Origin: Prevotella sp. MA2016
GTDB taxonomy: Bacteria; Bacteroidota; Bacteroidia; Bacteroidales; Bacteroidaceae
NCBI RefSeq assembly: GCF_000619825.1
Contig: NZ_JHUW01000012.1
Coordinates: forward strand, 1 to 64,000
Direction: 5' to 3'
Length of the DNA: 64,000 bases
The number at the start of each line of letters is the position of its first letter. The stretch's first letter is position 1. Positions 17,292 through 26,556 of this stretch are shown here, in pieces. A program made the position numbers and the translations under genes. Under the pieces are notes generated by a model. That model was not told the origin of the DNA. It made no database searches and saw only the letters and a program-made list of their open reading frames with translations.

Positions 17292-17328
17292 AACCGCCCC
17301 CAACGAGCCACTGCTCGCGGGGGCGGTT
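17292..17328. terminator. Strong hairpin terminator between HTCS and susD pair 2
   Basis: AACCGCCCCC (17292-17301) pairs with GGGGGCGGTT (17319-17328), and the inner CGAGC/GCTCG extends the stem. It lies between the convergent HTCS and susD genes. Plus-strand downstream sequence is only weakly T-rich, so termination in both directions is plausible but not certain. Confidence 0.7.
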
Positions 17329-17351
17329 TACAAAAAACAACTATCCTTTAA

Positions 17352-19487
17352 TTAATAACCAGGGTTCTGCCAAGCTTTCTTGTCAGCATCGCTCAGATTG
17401 GTACCATCCTCATTCTGGAGGGTATCGATAAACTTCTGAGGAATAGGACGATACTGATGACGGTCCTGTACGTTAGGTGCAGCCTCGGGGTTGAAGGCCT
17501 TGGCGCGCTTAACCAGCAGTCCGGTACGAGCCAGCTCATCCCAACGGTTCCACTCACCCAGCAACTCGCGTGTGCGCTCGTTGAATACGAAGTTCAGCAT
17601 GCGGTCGTAGTCGCTGCTGGCACCAATCTCCTTCAGGATAGCCTCATCCTCGGCAGGCAGCTGTGAGTAGCTCTTGATCTGCAGGTCAGAAGCATCAGTG
17701 GTCTGTGCAATACCTGTTGAGAGATAATAGGTGTTGGTGTGGGTCATTGAGAAGTCGTAAGCCTCGGCATTAGTGAGCTGCTTACCAGCCTTATCCTTAT
17801 TCTTCTTTGGTGTGATGCTGGCAGCGGTAGAGTTGTCAGTCAGTCCACCATCGCTCTTCAGGAATGCCATTGAGCCATCGGTGTAGTAGCTACGATCCTC
17901 ACCCTTCTTCCACTGTCCACGGGCACGGAGCACGTTCACCGTGTTGATGGCCTCCTGGTAGTTGCCCAGACGAACCTGGCACTCAGCCTTCACGAGATAG
18001 GTCTCACCGCTACGAGCCATGATCACATCGCGGTGGGCATCGCCCTTCTCACCGGTACGGCTACCGTCGGCAGTCTTGTTGATACCGCAGAACACGTTTG
18101 AGGTTGAGGGGTTACCAGTATAGGTGTTGAGCACATACTTACCATCCTGGAAGGTAACGAAGGCATTGGGCACCCACTTACCTGTGAGAGGATTCACAAA
18201 GTTGTGCACGTCGCCACCACGACCGAAGGTACCGTAAGGGTTGCCATCGAAGCGTGAGTCGCTCTTCTTATTGAGGATGAAGATGATACCCTCGTCACCC
18301 AGATCAGGCATCTGATCGGCGGTGATACCGTTAGAAGCAATCACATCGGCATCCTTCTTAGCAGCATGGTTCAAACCATAAACGGTCTTGAAGGTCTTCC
18401 ACATACGGGCATCGTTCACATTGTCGAACACAGAGTAAGCATACTCGGTAGGACGGCAGCGCTGGAAGTCCATACCACCGATATACTGACCACGCTGAAC
18501 CCAACCACCAGAGAAGTTAGAGAACTGTGGGTCGAAATAGTTGTAGGTACGGTTACCGAAGCGGCCCTGAGTGGTCTTATCCTCATTATGCTCGGCAGTC
18601 ATCAGGATTTCATCCAAACCCTCGTTGGGGCAGTCGATACCGGTCCACTTGGCATACAGGTCCCAGTAGTCGGAAGCCAGTGGGCATGCAGCAATCACCT
18701 CGTCGCAAAGAGAGATGGCGCGATTCAGGTCGCCACTCTTGTCATAGCCCGAAGCCCATGAAGCGCAGCGCTCACTCTGGCGATACAGCAGGGCCTTAGC
18801 CAGGAAGTGGGCAGCGGTATATTTGGTCCATGTACCATTGCCACGCCACTTGTCCTTGGGCAGCATCTGGTAGGCCTTCTCAAAGTCGTCGATAATCAGA
18901 TTGAGTGTCTCCTCCTCGCTAGCGCGCTTGAAACTCTTCTTCACAGTACCGTTGGCAGGCTCGGTCTCGAGCACCACGCCACCATACTGGCAGAACAGGC
19001 GATAGTAGTTATATCCACGCAGGAAGTGGGCCTCGCCCAGTGCCTTGTTGCGGGCATCCTCATTTGATACGTTATCGGCCTTGCTGATAATCAGGTTGGC
19101 GGTAGAGATACCATAGTACATCTGGTCCCACAGTGCCGACACACCTGGGCAGTTCTTGTTGGCAGCGCCCAGAGCAGGTGTACAGTCCTGAGGATTCAGG
19201 CGGTTGTCGTAGGTATTCCAGGGCTCAGCGGTCAGGTCGGCACCGTTGGTAAACTCATCACATCCATACAGGGTGATACCATAGGCCCACTCGTAACCGA
19301 AGTGCCAGCGGATGTTTGCATAAAGTCCAGCAGCCATCTTCAAGGCACCCGACTCTTCTTCCAGCAGTGCATCTGAATAAAGGTGTCCGGCATCTTCCTT
19401 CAGGAAGTCGTTGCCACATGATGTTGCACCCACCAGGGTGAGCATCGACAGTGCACCGCAAACTATTTTATTGCTGATATATTTCAT
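17352..19487 (-). CDS. SusD-like outer-membrane glycan-binding lipoprotein (pair 2)
   Basis: This is a 711-residue RagB/SusD protein with lipoprotein signal MKYISNKIVCGALSMLTLVG and lipidated Cys24 (ATSC). It has the family's helical core (EAHFLRGYNYYRLFCQYGGVV around 150-170; ETYLVKAECQVRLGNYQEAI around 495-515) and the C-terminal NERTRELLGEWNRWDELARTG signature. It probably binds a glycan at the surface as the lid of the SusC partner encoded 39 bases upstream. The gap to susC is filled by an 8-mer array (19492-19523). It is longer than pairs 1 and 3, so it may recognise a different oligosaccharide. Confidence 0.95.
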   Translation of the reverse strand: MKYISNKIVCGALSMLTLVGATSCGNDFLKEDAGHLYSDALLEEESGALKMAAGLYANIRWHFGYEWAYGITLYGCDEFTNGADLTAEPWNTYDNRLNPQDCTPALGAANKNCPGVSALWDQMYYGISTANLIISKADNVSNEDARNKALGEAHFLRGYNYYRLFCQYGGVVLETEPANGTVKKSFKRASEEETLNLIIDDFEKAYQMLPKDKWRGNGTWTKYTAAHFLAKALLYRQSERCASWASGYDKSGDLNRAISLCDEVIAACPLASDYWDLYAKWTGIDCPNEGLDEILMTAEHNEDKTTQGRFGNRTYNYFDPQFSNFSGGWVQRGQYIGGMDFQRCRPTEYAYSVFDNVNDARMWKTFKTVYGLNHAAKKDADVIASNGITADQMPDLGDEGIIFILNKKSDSRFDGNPYGTFGRGGDVHNFVNPLTGKWVPNAFVTFQDGKYVLNTYTGNPSTSNVFCGINKTADGSRTGEKGDAHRDVIMARSGETYLVKAECQVRLGNYQEAINTVNVLRARGQWKKGEDRSYYTDGSMAFLKSDGGLTDNSTAASITPKKNKDKAGKQLTNAEAYDFSMTHTNTYYLSTGIAQTTDASDLQIKSYSQLPAEDEAILKEIGASSDYDRMLNFVFNERTRELLGEWNRWDELARTGLLVKRAKAFNPEAAPNVQDRHQYRPIPQKFIDTLQNEDGTNLSDADKKAWQNPGY

Positions 19488-19491
19488 AATT

Positions 19492-19523
19492 ATCTCATTT
19501 TTACATTTTGTAATTGTTGCATT
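19492..19523. repeat. Array of four degenerate 8-mers between susC2 and susD2
   Basis: On the plus strand the units are atctcatt, tttacatt, ttgtaatt and gttgcatt; on the coding strand they read as AATnnnnn units. They fill nearly the whole intercistronic space of SusCD pair 2. No comparable array lies between susC and susD of pairs 1 and 3. Confidence 0.55.
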
Positions 19524-19526
19524 TTC

Positions 19527-22500
19527 TTAGAAGTCAACCTGCACACCAGCTGTTACGCCACGGTTGAAGTAGGTGCGGCCGGTATCGAGATCCATAAAGT
19601 CGATAGAAGAGTAAAGCATACCCAGGTTGCGACCCTGAACATAGAGTTTCAAACCGTTCAGACCGATGCTCTTCAGCAGCTTCTTGTCGAAGTTGTAACC
19701 CAATGACAGGTTGCGGATCTTGATGAACGAAGCATTCTTGAATCCGAGCAGACCAGAATAGGGGTCACCACCCGACTGGTTGTAGATAGGCTTCTGCCAG
19801 TCTGCACCGGTATTATCGGGTCTCCAGTAGCTGATTTCGCGCTGCTGATACATACCCAGCTGGCCCTCGCCACCGGTGCTAACCATATACTTGAAGCGGC
19901 CCTGCAGATCGATAGTGAGCTCGAAGCCCTTCCAGCTGAAGCTGTTGCTCCAACCAGCGGTGAAGCGTGGGTTCTTGTTACCCAGAATCACACGGTCGTC
20001 AGCATTGATCTTGTAGTCGCCGTTCTGGTCAACAGGACGAACATTACCGGCAGTAAACTTCTCGCCGTTCTCGTTGAACTTAGCCATCTCAGCAGCATCG
20101 CTCTCCTGCCACAGTCCGTTGGCAGCATAACCATAGTAAACAGCGATCGACTGACCGATGAACCAAGCATTGTTCACGTCGTCTTCCTTACCATTGGCCA
20201 GCTCTACGATCTCATCCTTCTGCCAAGCCAGGTTCAGGTTTGAGTTCCAGATGAAGTCCTTGGTCAGCACGGGGATAGTGTTCAGAGTGAGCTCAACACC
20301 CTTGTTCTTGGTCTTACCAACATTGGTCTTCATTGAAGGATAACCAGAGAGCGAAGGAATAGACATATCGAGAATCAGGTCGTTAGTGCGAGAGGTGTAG
20401 AGGTCGATGGTACCACCGATGCGGCCCTTCAGGAAGCTGAAGTCGATACCAAGGTTCCACTGTGTGGTCTTCTCCCAACCCAGGTTCATGTTAGGCATCT
20501 GCACCTGACTGCTTGAGTAGTAAGGCTCGTTGGTGACGAGAATCTGCGAGTTACCAGTGCTGAATGGCATCCAGTAAGAGTTGATGAGTCCGAGGGTTCC
20601 GTAAGGCGAAACGGCTGCGTTACCAGTAACACCTACACCCAGACGAAGCTTCAACTGGTCGAGCCATGATACATTCTTCAGGAATTCCTCCTGCTCCATG
20701 CGCCAACCGAGTGCCATTGATGGGAAGAAGTCCCACTTCTTGCCCTGAGCCAGCACAGAAGCACCATCCCAACGTGCAGAAGCAGTGAGCAGATAGCGAT
20801 CCATGAAAGCGTAGTTGACGCGGGCCATGTAAGAGGCCAACTGGCTACCGGTAAGACCAGAGCCGATGCCTACCTTATACTTGGTGTCGGTTACATCCAC
20901 AGCACCCAGGTTGTTCCAGAGGAATGATGGGATGGGCACGTTCTCCTCGCTGATGCTGCTGGTCTCAGTACGTGTCTTCGAAGCACTCTGCAACAGGGTC
21001 AATCCCACATTGTGCTCGCCGAAGGTACGGTTGTACATCAGCATGTTATCCAGTGTCCAAGCCAGCTGATGACCATCGCCACGGCTCACGGTGTTGTTAC
21101 CGCCAGCACGGCTGATAGAGCTGCTGTCGAGGAAGTTACCATTGCGATAGTAGCGGAACTCTGGTCCGAACTGTGTCTTCCAAACCAGTCCCTGCAGGGG
21201 CTCATAAATCTGGCCGAGGTCTATCTGAGCATAGAAGCTGCCCAGCAAACGGAAGTTCTGACGGTTATCATTACTCTTGGTCCACTCATTAATAATAGAA
21301 TAGGTGTTAGTGGTTGAACCACCAGGCTGAGTGATGATGTCGCCATTCTCATCATAAGGCAGTGTGTAGCGCAGGATAGCCTTGGCAGCACCATACAGGT
21401 CGGTAGGACCAGAGCTGGTACCGTAAGCCTTAGAGTAACCATACTGCTGAACGCCATACGAAGCGTTGAACGAGCCACCAAGCTTGAACCACTTGTTGCC
21501 CTTCACGTCGGCACTGGCCGAGAAGTTGTAGCGCTCAAAGGTCTGACCCTTCTGGGTACCCTCGTTGCGCAGATAGCCGAACGATACGAAGCCAGCCACA
21601 TTCTTGGTACCACCACGGGCACTCAGTGTGTGCTCCTGTGTAAGACCAGTCTGTGTCACCATGTCGGTCCAGTCGGTATCAGTCACCTTCGAACCATCCC
21701 ATGAGCCACCGGCCCAACCTTTCATCACATTGGCCAGAGCCACATCGTCGCCACCGAAGAAGTTCTTATCCTGCTCCTGATTAGGCTGATCGCCAGGAGT
21801 ATATTTGTCAGGGCTCATGTTGTAGTAAGCCCAGCGGCGCCAGGTGATATAGTCGCTGGCCTTCATAGCAGGACTCTTATCCACAATCTTCTCGAAAGTG
21901 AGCGAACCGCTATAGCTTACCTGCATCTTACCTTCCTGTCCGCGCTTGGTTGTAACGAGTACTACACCGTTGGCACCACGGCTACCGTAGATAGCGGTAG
22001 AAGAGGCATCCTTCAAGATGTCGATGCTCTCAATGTCGCGTGGGTTCAGGGTCTCGATACCGCCTGCCTGGAGGGGCACACCGTCAACAACGTAGAGAGG
22101 GCCTTTACCAGCCGAGATAGAACGCTGTCCGCGGATGGCGATGCTACCAATGGTACCAGGACGCTCGCTGGTGGTGATATCCACACCGGCTGCCTTACCC
22201 TGCAGTGCCTCGAAAGCATTGTTCACTGGCTTAGCATTCAATTCTTTCTCACCTACGCGTGTCAGCGCACCGGTCACGTCGCTCTTGCGCTGAACACCGT
22301 AACCTACTACTACCACTTCGTCGAGCAACTGCTTATCCTCTTCGAGGGTTGTCTTAATCTGATTTGTGCCAGAAAGAGAAATCGTCTGGGTGCGATAGCC
22401 TACATAGCTGATCACCAGACTTCCTTTGGCTGGAGCGTTGGCAATGACAAACTTACCGTCGAAATCGGTAACTGTACCATTGCTGGTTCCTTTAATAACT

Positions 22501-22664
22501 ACACTTGCGCCGATGATGGGCTCACCCTGAGCATCGACGACAGTACCGGTTATCTTGTTCTGAGCGAATGCACCAATGGCAAACACAGTGAACAAAACCG
22601 TAAACATCAACCTCTGGAGCATACCCCAGCTGCTGTTCAGACTTGATCTACCAATGTCCTTCAT
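19527..22664 (-). CDS. SusC-like TonB-dependent outer-membrane transporter (pair 2)
   Basis: This 1045-residue SusC/RagA protein imports oligosaccharides with TonB energy. The signal peptide ends near residue 34 (GAFAQ). It is followed by the regulatory-like domain (ITGTVVDAQGEPIIGASVVI), the TonB-box region (LLDEVVVVGYGVQRK), the plug (IRGQRSISAGKGPLYVVDGV, ILKDASSTAIYGSRGANGV) and a beta-barrel ending GVTAGVQVDF. Gene order is susC then susD on the minus strand. Its -7 element is at 22719-22726. The CE12 gene on the same strand 131 bases upstream probably has its own promoter as well. Confidence 0.95.
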   Translation of the reverse strand: MKDIGRSSLNSSWGMLQRLMFTVLFTVFAIGAFAQNKITGTVVDAQGEPIIGASVVIKGTSNGTVTDFDGKFVIANAPAKGSLVISYVGYRTQTISLSGTNQIKTTLEEDKQLLDEVVVVGYGVQRKSDVTGALTRVGEKELNAKPVNNAFEALQGKAAGVDITTSERPGTIGSIAIRGQRSISAGKGPLYVVDGVPLQAGGIETLNPRDIESIDILKDASSTAIYGSRGANGVVLVTTKRGQEGKMQVSYSGSLTFEKIVDKSPAMKASDYITWRRWAYYNMSPDKYTPGDQPNQEQDKNFFGGDDVALANVMKGWAGGSWDGSKVTDTDWTDMVTQTGLTQEHTLSARGGTKNVAGFVSFGYLRNEGTQKGQTFERYNFSASADVKGNKWFKLGGSFNASYGVQQYGYSKAYGTSSGPTDLYGAAKAILRYTLPYDENGDIITQPGGSTTNTYSIINEWTKSNDNRQNFRLLGSFYAQIDLGQIYEPLQGLVWKTQFGPEFRYYRNGNFLDSSSISRAGGNNTVSRGDGHQLAWTLDNMLMYNRTFGEHNVGLTLLQSASKTRTETSSISEENVPIPSFLWNNLGAVDVTDTKYKVGIGSGLTGSQLASYMARVNYAFMDRYLLTASARWDGASVLAQGKKWDFFPSMALGWRMEQEEFLKNVSWLDQLKLRLGVGVTGNAAVSPYGTLGLINSYWMPFSTGNSQILVTNEPYYSSSQVQMPNMNLGWEKTTQWNLGIDFSFLKGRIGGTIDLYTSRTNDLILDMSIPSLSGYPSMKTNVGKTKNKGVELTLNTIPVLTKDFIWNSNLNLAWQKDEIVELANGKEDDVNNAWFIGQSIAVYYGYAANGLWQESDAAEMAKFNENGEKFTAGNVRPVDQNGDYKINADDRVILGNKNPRFTAGWSNSFSWKGFELTIDLQGRFKYMVSTGGEGQLGMYQQREISYWRPDNTGADWQKPIYNQSGGDPYSGLLGFKNASFIKIRNLSLGYNFDKKLLKSIGLNGLKLYVQGRNLGMLYSSIDFMDLDTGRTYFNRGVTAGVQVDF

Positions 22665-22718
22665 ACTGTTTGTTAATTTTGTTAAATAATTATAGTTTTA
22701 AAAAATTTGGTTTTGCTG

Positions 22719-22726
22719 CAAAATTA
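22719..22726 (-). promoter_or_regulatory. Bacteroidota -7 element for susC pair 2
   Basis: The minus strand reads TAATTTTG followed by CAGC, fitting TAnnTTTG, 55 bases before the susC start codon. This supports a promoter in the 131-base gap downstream of the CE12 gene. Confidence 0.55.
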
Positions 22727-22795
22727 GGAGTTTCTGCATTCCGTTCTATATCAAAATCGTTCGATTACTATGATTTTCGTACAATCTCTGCTTTT

Positions 22796-23974
22796 TTAAT
22801 TGCCATCAGGCTTCAGCAGATTGGTATTTCCCGACGGATACCACACAAACGCATCGGGATCGTCAGGATGCTGCGGGGTGTAATCCTGCCAGTCGGCACG
22901 CAGATGACTCACCAACGGACAGTTGATCTGCTTCAGTCCCATCACAATGAGCTTAGCCACCTGCCAGGCACCGTAGGGGTTGAAGTGGGTGTTGTCGGCC
23001 AGCGGTTTGGGCTGATTCACAAAGGTGTTGGCGGGATAGTGCACCAGGGCTTTCTTCGAGCCTTCGAAGCCCAGGGTCTCATAGAGCGTGGTGGTCAGTC
23101 CGTTCAGCTCTATCACGGGCACCTGCTCGCGACGGGCCACAGTGCGCATGGCTTCAGGATAGTCGCCATGGGTATTGGTCAGCGTTTTCTGGTCAGCCTC
23201 GAAGAAGCGTCGGGCTGTGGGTGTCACAAAGATGATGTTACCACCCTTGGCGCGCACCCTGTCGGCAAAGATTTTCAGATTGCGGGTATAGCTGTACCAG
23301 GCACCATCGCCGGGTTTCTTCTCTTTCTCATCGTTATGTCCGAACTCGCAGATCACGTAGTCGCCCTTGCGCAGCTGACTCAGAATCTTGTCGAGACGCA
23401 GCTGTGCCAGGAAGGTGGTGGCCGAGAGTCCGCTTTCGGCATAGTTGGCTATCACCACCTCATCGTCAAACCAGCGGGTGATCATCTGTCCCCATGATGC
23501 CCAGGGCTCTTCTTCCTGATCCACCACGGTGCTGTTGCCACAGAGGAACACGGTGGTGGCTGTGGTGTCGGGGGTGATGGTGATGCGCTGCACGGCTGGC
23601 GCAGGGCCGCAGAACTGCAGGTTCAGCGCCTCGTCCCAGTTCTTGTAGCTCAGTTCGCGCTGCTTCAGCTTCACGCTGCGCGCATCATCAATCTTGGGTT
23701 CATGTTTGTTCACCACAAAACTGATGGTCTGATATTTGCCTTTCTTGGTGCTCACCACGTCAGTATAATGCCTACGACTCTCAGCACGCACCACCGTCTG
23801 GGCAGCACGCTTCTTAGAACCGAGGGTGACCGTGACACGATAATTGCCATCGGGCACTCGAACCGAGAAATCGATGGGGGCGACACTTTCTTTATATAAT
23901 AAGGTGTCGATAGTTTGCGCTTGCAGATACAAGCACGATACGATGGCCGTAGTTAAAGTAATTAGTCTTTTCAT
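22796..23974 (-). CDS. Rhamnogalacturonan acetylesterase-like SGNH hydrolase (CE12)
   Basis: This exported 392-residue SGNH/GDSL esterase likely removes acetyl groups from GalA in rhamnogalacturonan so that lyases can act. I start at the ATG at 23974 (MKRLITLTTAIVSCLYLQA). The frame can be extended to a TTG at 23986, but the -7 element at 23997-24004 makes that unlikely. Residues about 20-135 are an N-terminal beta-rich domain usual for Bacteroidota members. The catalytic domain has Ser148 in LCGNSTVVDQ, block III in FGHNDEKEKKPGDG and the His block in DNTHFNPYGAWQVAKL. The first block reads GNS rather than GDS; this variant keeps the Ser nucleophile. Confidence 0.88.
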   Translation of the reverse strand: MKRLITLTTAIVSCLYLQAQTIDTLLYKESVAPIDFSVRVPDGNYRVTVTLGSKKRAAQTVVRAESRRHYTDVVSTKKGKYQTISFVVNKHEPKIDDARSVKLKQRELSYKNWDEALNLQFCGPAPAVQRITITPDTTATTVFLCGNSTVVDQEEEPWASWGQMITRWFDDEVVIANYAESGLSATTFLAQLRLDKILSQLRKGDYVICEFGHNDEKEKKPGDGAWYSYTRNLKIFADRVRAKGGNIIFVTPTARRFFEADQKTLTNTHGDYPEAMRTVARREQVPVIELNGLTTTLYETLGFEGSKKALVHYPANTFVNQPKPLADNTHFNPYGAWQVAKLIVMGLKQINCPLVSHLRADWQDYTPQHPDDPDAFVWYPSGNTNLLKPDGN

Positions 23975-23996
23975 CAGAGTTATCAATTAGTTGCTG

Positions 23997-24004
23997 CAAA
24001 AGTA
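23997..24004 (-). promoter_or_regulatory. Bacteroidota -7 element for CE12 (first copy)
   Basis: TACTTTTG on the minus strand, 22 bases upstream of the chosen ATG at 23974. Its position argues against the TTG start at 23986. Confidence 0.55.
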
Positions 24005-24112
24005 CGACCTTTGTAACCAGGATATGACCGATTATTGTTCGTAAACTATCAAACTTGTACAAAATTGCTAATTTCAGAACGAACGTATATGTATCATCCC
24101 CCCAAAAAAGCC

Positions 24113-24120
24113 TATTTTTG
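24113..24120 (+). promoter_or_regulatory. Bacteroidota -7 element for the GH2-GH105-GH106 operon
   Basis: TATTTTTG lies 28 bases before the GH2 start codon and fits TAnnTTTG. It would drive the three-gene operon 24149-30133. Confidence 0.55.
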
Positions 24121-24148
24121 CAGCGGAAACTAAAAACGTACGACTCAG

Positions 24149-26545
24149 ATGAAAACAAATCGCATCATCACATTGGTACTACCGCTTTGCATATCAACAA
24201 GCGCGTGGGCACAACCAAGGACAGCAGAATCGCTGAACCTGGGTTGGCAATTCTCGCGCGACTCCTTATTCCAACACGCACAAAGGGTAGATGTGCCTCA
24301 CGACTTCCAGATAGAACAACCATGGGTGGCGCCCGCTGCTGATGAGCAGGGCGACAACACCGACGTGGCGGCCAACATCAAGAGCCGCCTCTCAGCGCGT
24401 GGCTTCAAAGAGATGGGAGCCGGATGGTACAGGAAGAATGTAAGAATTGAAGAGTGTAAAAATTTAAAAATTGAAGATTTAAAGAATAATCGTCGCCTCC
24501 TCCTCGACTTCGAAGGTATCATGTATGTGGGCGATGTGTGGCTGAACGGTGTACACATCGGCGGTACTGATTACGGCTACGTGGGTTTCGAGATCGACGT
24601 TACCAAACTGTGGCGCTATGGCGAAGACAACGAGATCATTGTCAAAGCGCACACCATGACTGAGAAAAACTCACGCTGGTACACGGGTGGCGGCTTGTTC
24701 CGCAATGTCACACTCGTCAGCACACCTGCCGACTTGTACTTCGAGCGCCATCCGCTCTATATCACCACACGCGATAATAAATATGTACGTGTGGCAGCCG
24801 ACTTCACCAACCGCATGAAGAAACGCGAGACCACAATGAAGGTCAGCATCTACGACCCGCAGGGTAAGCTGGTGGCAGAACAGACCGCCCAGCGCGGCGG
24901 AAACCCGCAGACACGCACACTGACCATACAGATGCCTGAGACGGAGATTCCCAACCCGCAACTGTGGGACACCGAGCACCCCAACCTCTATACGGCTGTG
25001 GCACAACTACTGTATGCCGACGGCACCGTGGCCGATGAGGTGAGAGAGCAGTTCGGCATCCGCACGATAGAATATGGTCCTGACTTCGGACTGAAGCTGA
25101 ACGGTAAGAAACTACTGCTGAAGGGTTATGCCAACCATCACACGCTGGGTGCGCTGGGTGCTGCCGCCTATCCGCGTGCCATCGAGAAGCGCCTGCAACT
25201 AATGAAGCAGTTTGGCATCAACCACATACGCACCTCGCATAACCCCTATAGTCGCAGTTTCATCCAGCTCTGCGACAAATACGGCATACTGGTGGTGGAT
25301 GAGCTCTACGACAAGTGGACCCAACAGCACACGGGTGGACGGGTACCGTTTATGAACCACTGGGCACAGGACGTGACGGAGTGGGTGAAGCGCGACCGCA
25401 ACTCGCCATCTGTCATCATGTGGAGCCTGGGCAACGAACTGCAGCAGGACCCCACCCTGCCTTTCAACGACTTTGGCGTCACCTGCTACAAGATGATGCG
25501 CCCCGTGGTGAACCGCTACGACTCAACCCGCAAGGTGACCGTAGCCATGCACCCACGCTATCGCAACTGGGAGACCGACTCGCTGCCTTGCGATCTGGCC
25601 ATGCAGACCGATATCCAGGCATATAATTATAGGTATATGTATTTCCCTGGCGATGGTCGCCGATTCCCTTGGATGACCTTCTACCAGAGCGAGGCCAGCA
25701 TCAACAGGATGGGTCCCAACTGGTTTGACATGAACCTCGACAAGGTGATAGGTCTGGCCTACTGGGGCGCTATCGACTACCTGGGCGAGAGTCAGGGATG
25801 GCCAGCCAAGGGTTGGGCACAGGGTGTGTTCGACATCGCCCTCGAACCCAAACCAAAAGCCTATTTCATGAAGAGTTTCCTCACCGATGAGCCGTTGGTT
25901 CATCTGGCAGTCATTGAGGATAACGATACCGACATAGAGTGGAACGGCATACAGACCGGCAATGAGATCCTGTCGGAAAACTGGAACCGCACTCCCGGCT
26001 CGAAGGTGAACCTCTTCACCTTCACCAATGGCGACGAGGTGGAGCTGCTGCTCAACGGCAAGCGCCTGGGCCGCCAGCAGAACAGTGCCAACCCAGAGCA
26101 GCGCAACCGCATCGTGTGGAAGGGTGTGCCCTACAAGGCTGGCCGACTGGAGGCTGTGGCTTATCGCAACGGCAAGGTGATAGCCCGCCATGCCCTGCAG
26201 ACCGCTGGCAAAGCCATCAAACTGCAGGTGACTGCCGACAACAGCCAATGGCAGGCCGATGGCGAAGACTTGCAGCACCTGCGCATCGTGGCTGTGGACA
26301 GCAAGGGGCGCCGTGTGCTGGATGCCAACGACGAACTGGCCTTCCAGGTAGAGGGCGATGCCCGCATCGTAGCTGTCACCAACGGCGACATAGAGAGCCA
26401 CGAGCTCAACGTGACCAACCACCGCCACCTGTGGCAGGGCTCGGCTATGGTCATCCTGCGCGCCGGCAGCAAACCATCAAAGATTACACTCACCACGACA
26501 TCTGACAAATACAAGACTGTCGTAAGCAAATTAGAAACAAAATAA
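24149..26545 (+). CDS. Glycoside hydrolase family 2 beta-galactosidase-like enzyme
   Basis: This 798-residue exported GH2 enzyme has signal peptide MKTNRIITLVLPLCISTSAWA. It has the sugar-binding domain (about 25-185, LNLGWQFSRDS, VDVPHDFQIEQPW), an Ig-like domain, a TIM barrel (about 305-590) with acid/base Glu430 in WSLGNELQQ and nucleophile Glu515 in FYQSEASIN, then DUF4982-like and Ig-like C-terminal domains. It probably removes beta-galactose from rhamnogalacturonan side chains. One loop of the sugar-binding domain (RIEECKNLKIEDLKNN, residues about 97-113) is encoded by an AT-rich array of six 8-mers at 24437-24484, where related enzymes have a short turn. It is the first gene of an operon with GH105 (11-base gap) and GH106. 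Confidence 0.9.
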   Translation: MKTNRIITLVLPLCISTSAWAQPRTAESLNLGWQFSRDSLFQHAQRVDVPHDFQIEQPWVAPAADEQGDNTDVAANIKSRLSARGFKEMGAGWYRKNVRIEECKNLKIEDLKNNRRLLLDFEGIMYVGDVWLNGVHIGGTDYGYVGFEIDVTKLWRYGEDNEIIVKAHTMTEKNSRWYTGGGLFRNVTLVSTPADLYFERHPLYITTRDNKYVRVAADFTNRMKKRETTMKVSIYDPQGKLVAEQTAQRGGNPQTRTLTIQMPETEIPNPQLWDTEHPNLYTAVAQLLYADGTVADEVREQFGIRTIEYGPDFGLKLNGKKLLLKGYANHHTLGALGAAAYPRAIEKRLQLMKQFGINHIRTSHNPYSRSFIQLCDKYGILVVDELYDKWTQQHTGGRVPFMNHWAQDVTEWVKRDRNSPSVIMWSLGNELQQDPTLPFNDFGVTCYKMMRPVVNRYDSTRKVTVAMHPRYRNWETDSLPCDLAMQTDIQAYNYRYMYFPGDGRRFPWMTFYQSEASINRMGPNWFDMNLDKVIGLAYWGAIDYLGESQGWPAKGWAQGVFDIALEPKPKAYFMKSFLTDEPLVHLAVIEDNDTDIEWNGIQTGNEILSENWNRTPGSKVNLFTFTNGDEVELLLNGKRLGRQQNSANPEQRNRIVWKGVPYKAGRLEAVAYRNGKVIARHALQTAGKAIKLQVTADNSQWQADGEDLQHLRIVAVDSKGRRVLDANDELAFQVEGDARIVAVTNGDIESHELNVTNHRHLWQGSAMVILRAGSKPSKITLTTTSDKYKTVVSKLETK
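24437..24484. repeat. Array of six degenerate 8-mers inside the GH2 gene
   Basis: Units in register: aatgtaag, aattgaag, agtgtaaa, aatttaaa, aattgaag, atttaaag. The 48 bases equal 16 codons, so the frame is kept. The block is far richer in A/T than the flanking coding DNA and encodes a Lys/Glu/Ile-rich surface loop. Confidence 0.75.
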
Positions 26546-26556
26546 ACTACAAGATA

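Noticed and set aside
22643..23497. Plus-strand frame of 284 residues opposite the CE12 gene
   Set aside because: It starts in the susC promoter region and runs antisense to a conserved esterase; no domain could be seen.
24437..24484. Possible CRISPR array in the short repeats
   Set aside because: Units are 8 bases with no spacers, and the array is in frame within a GH2 gene.
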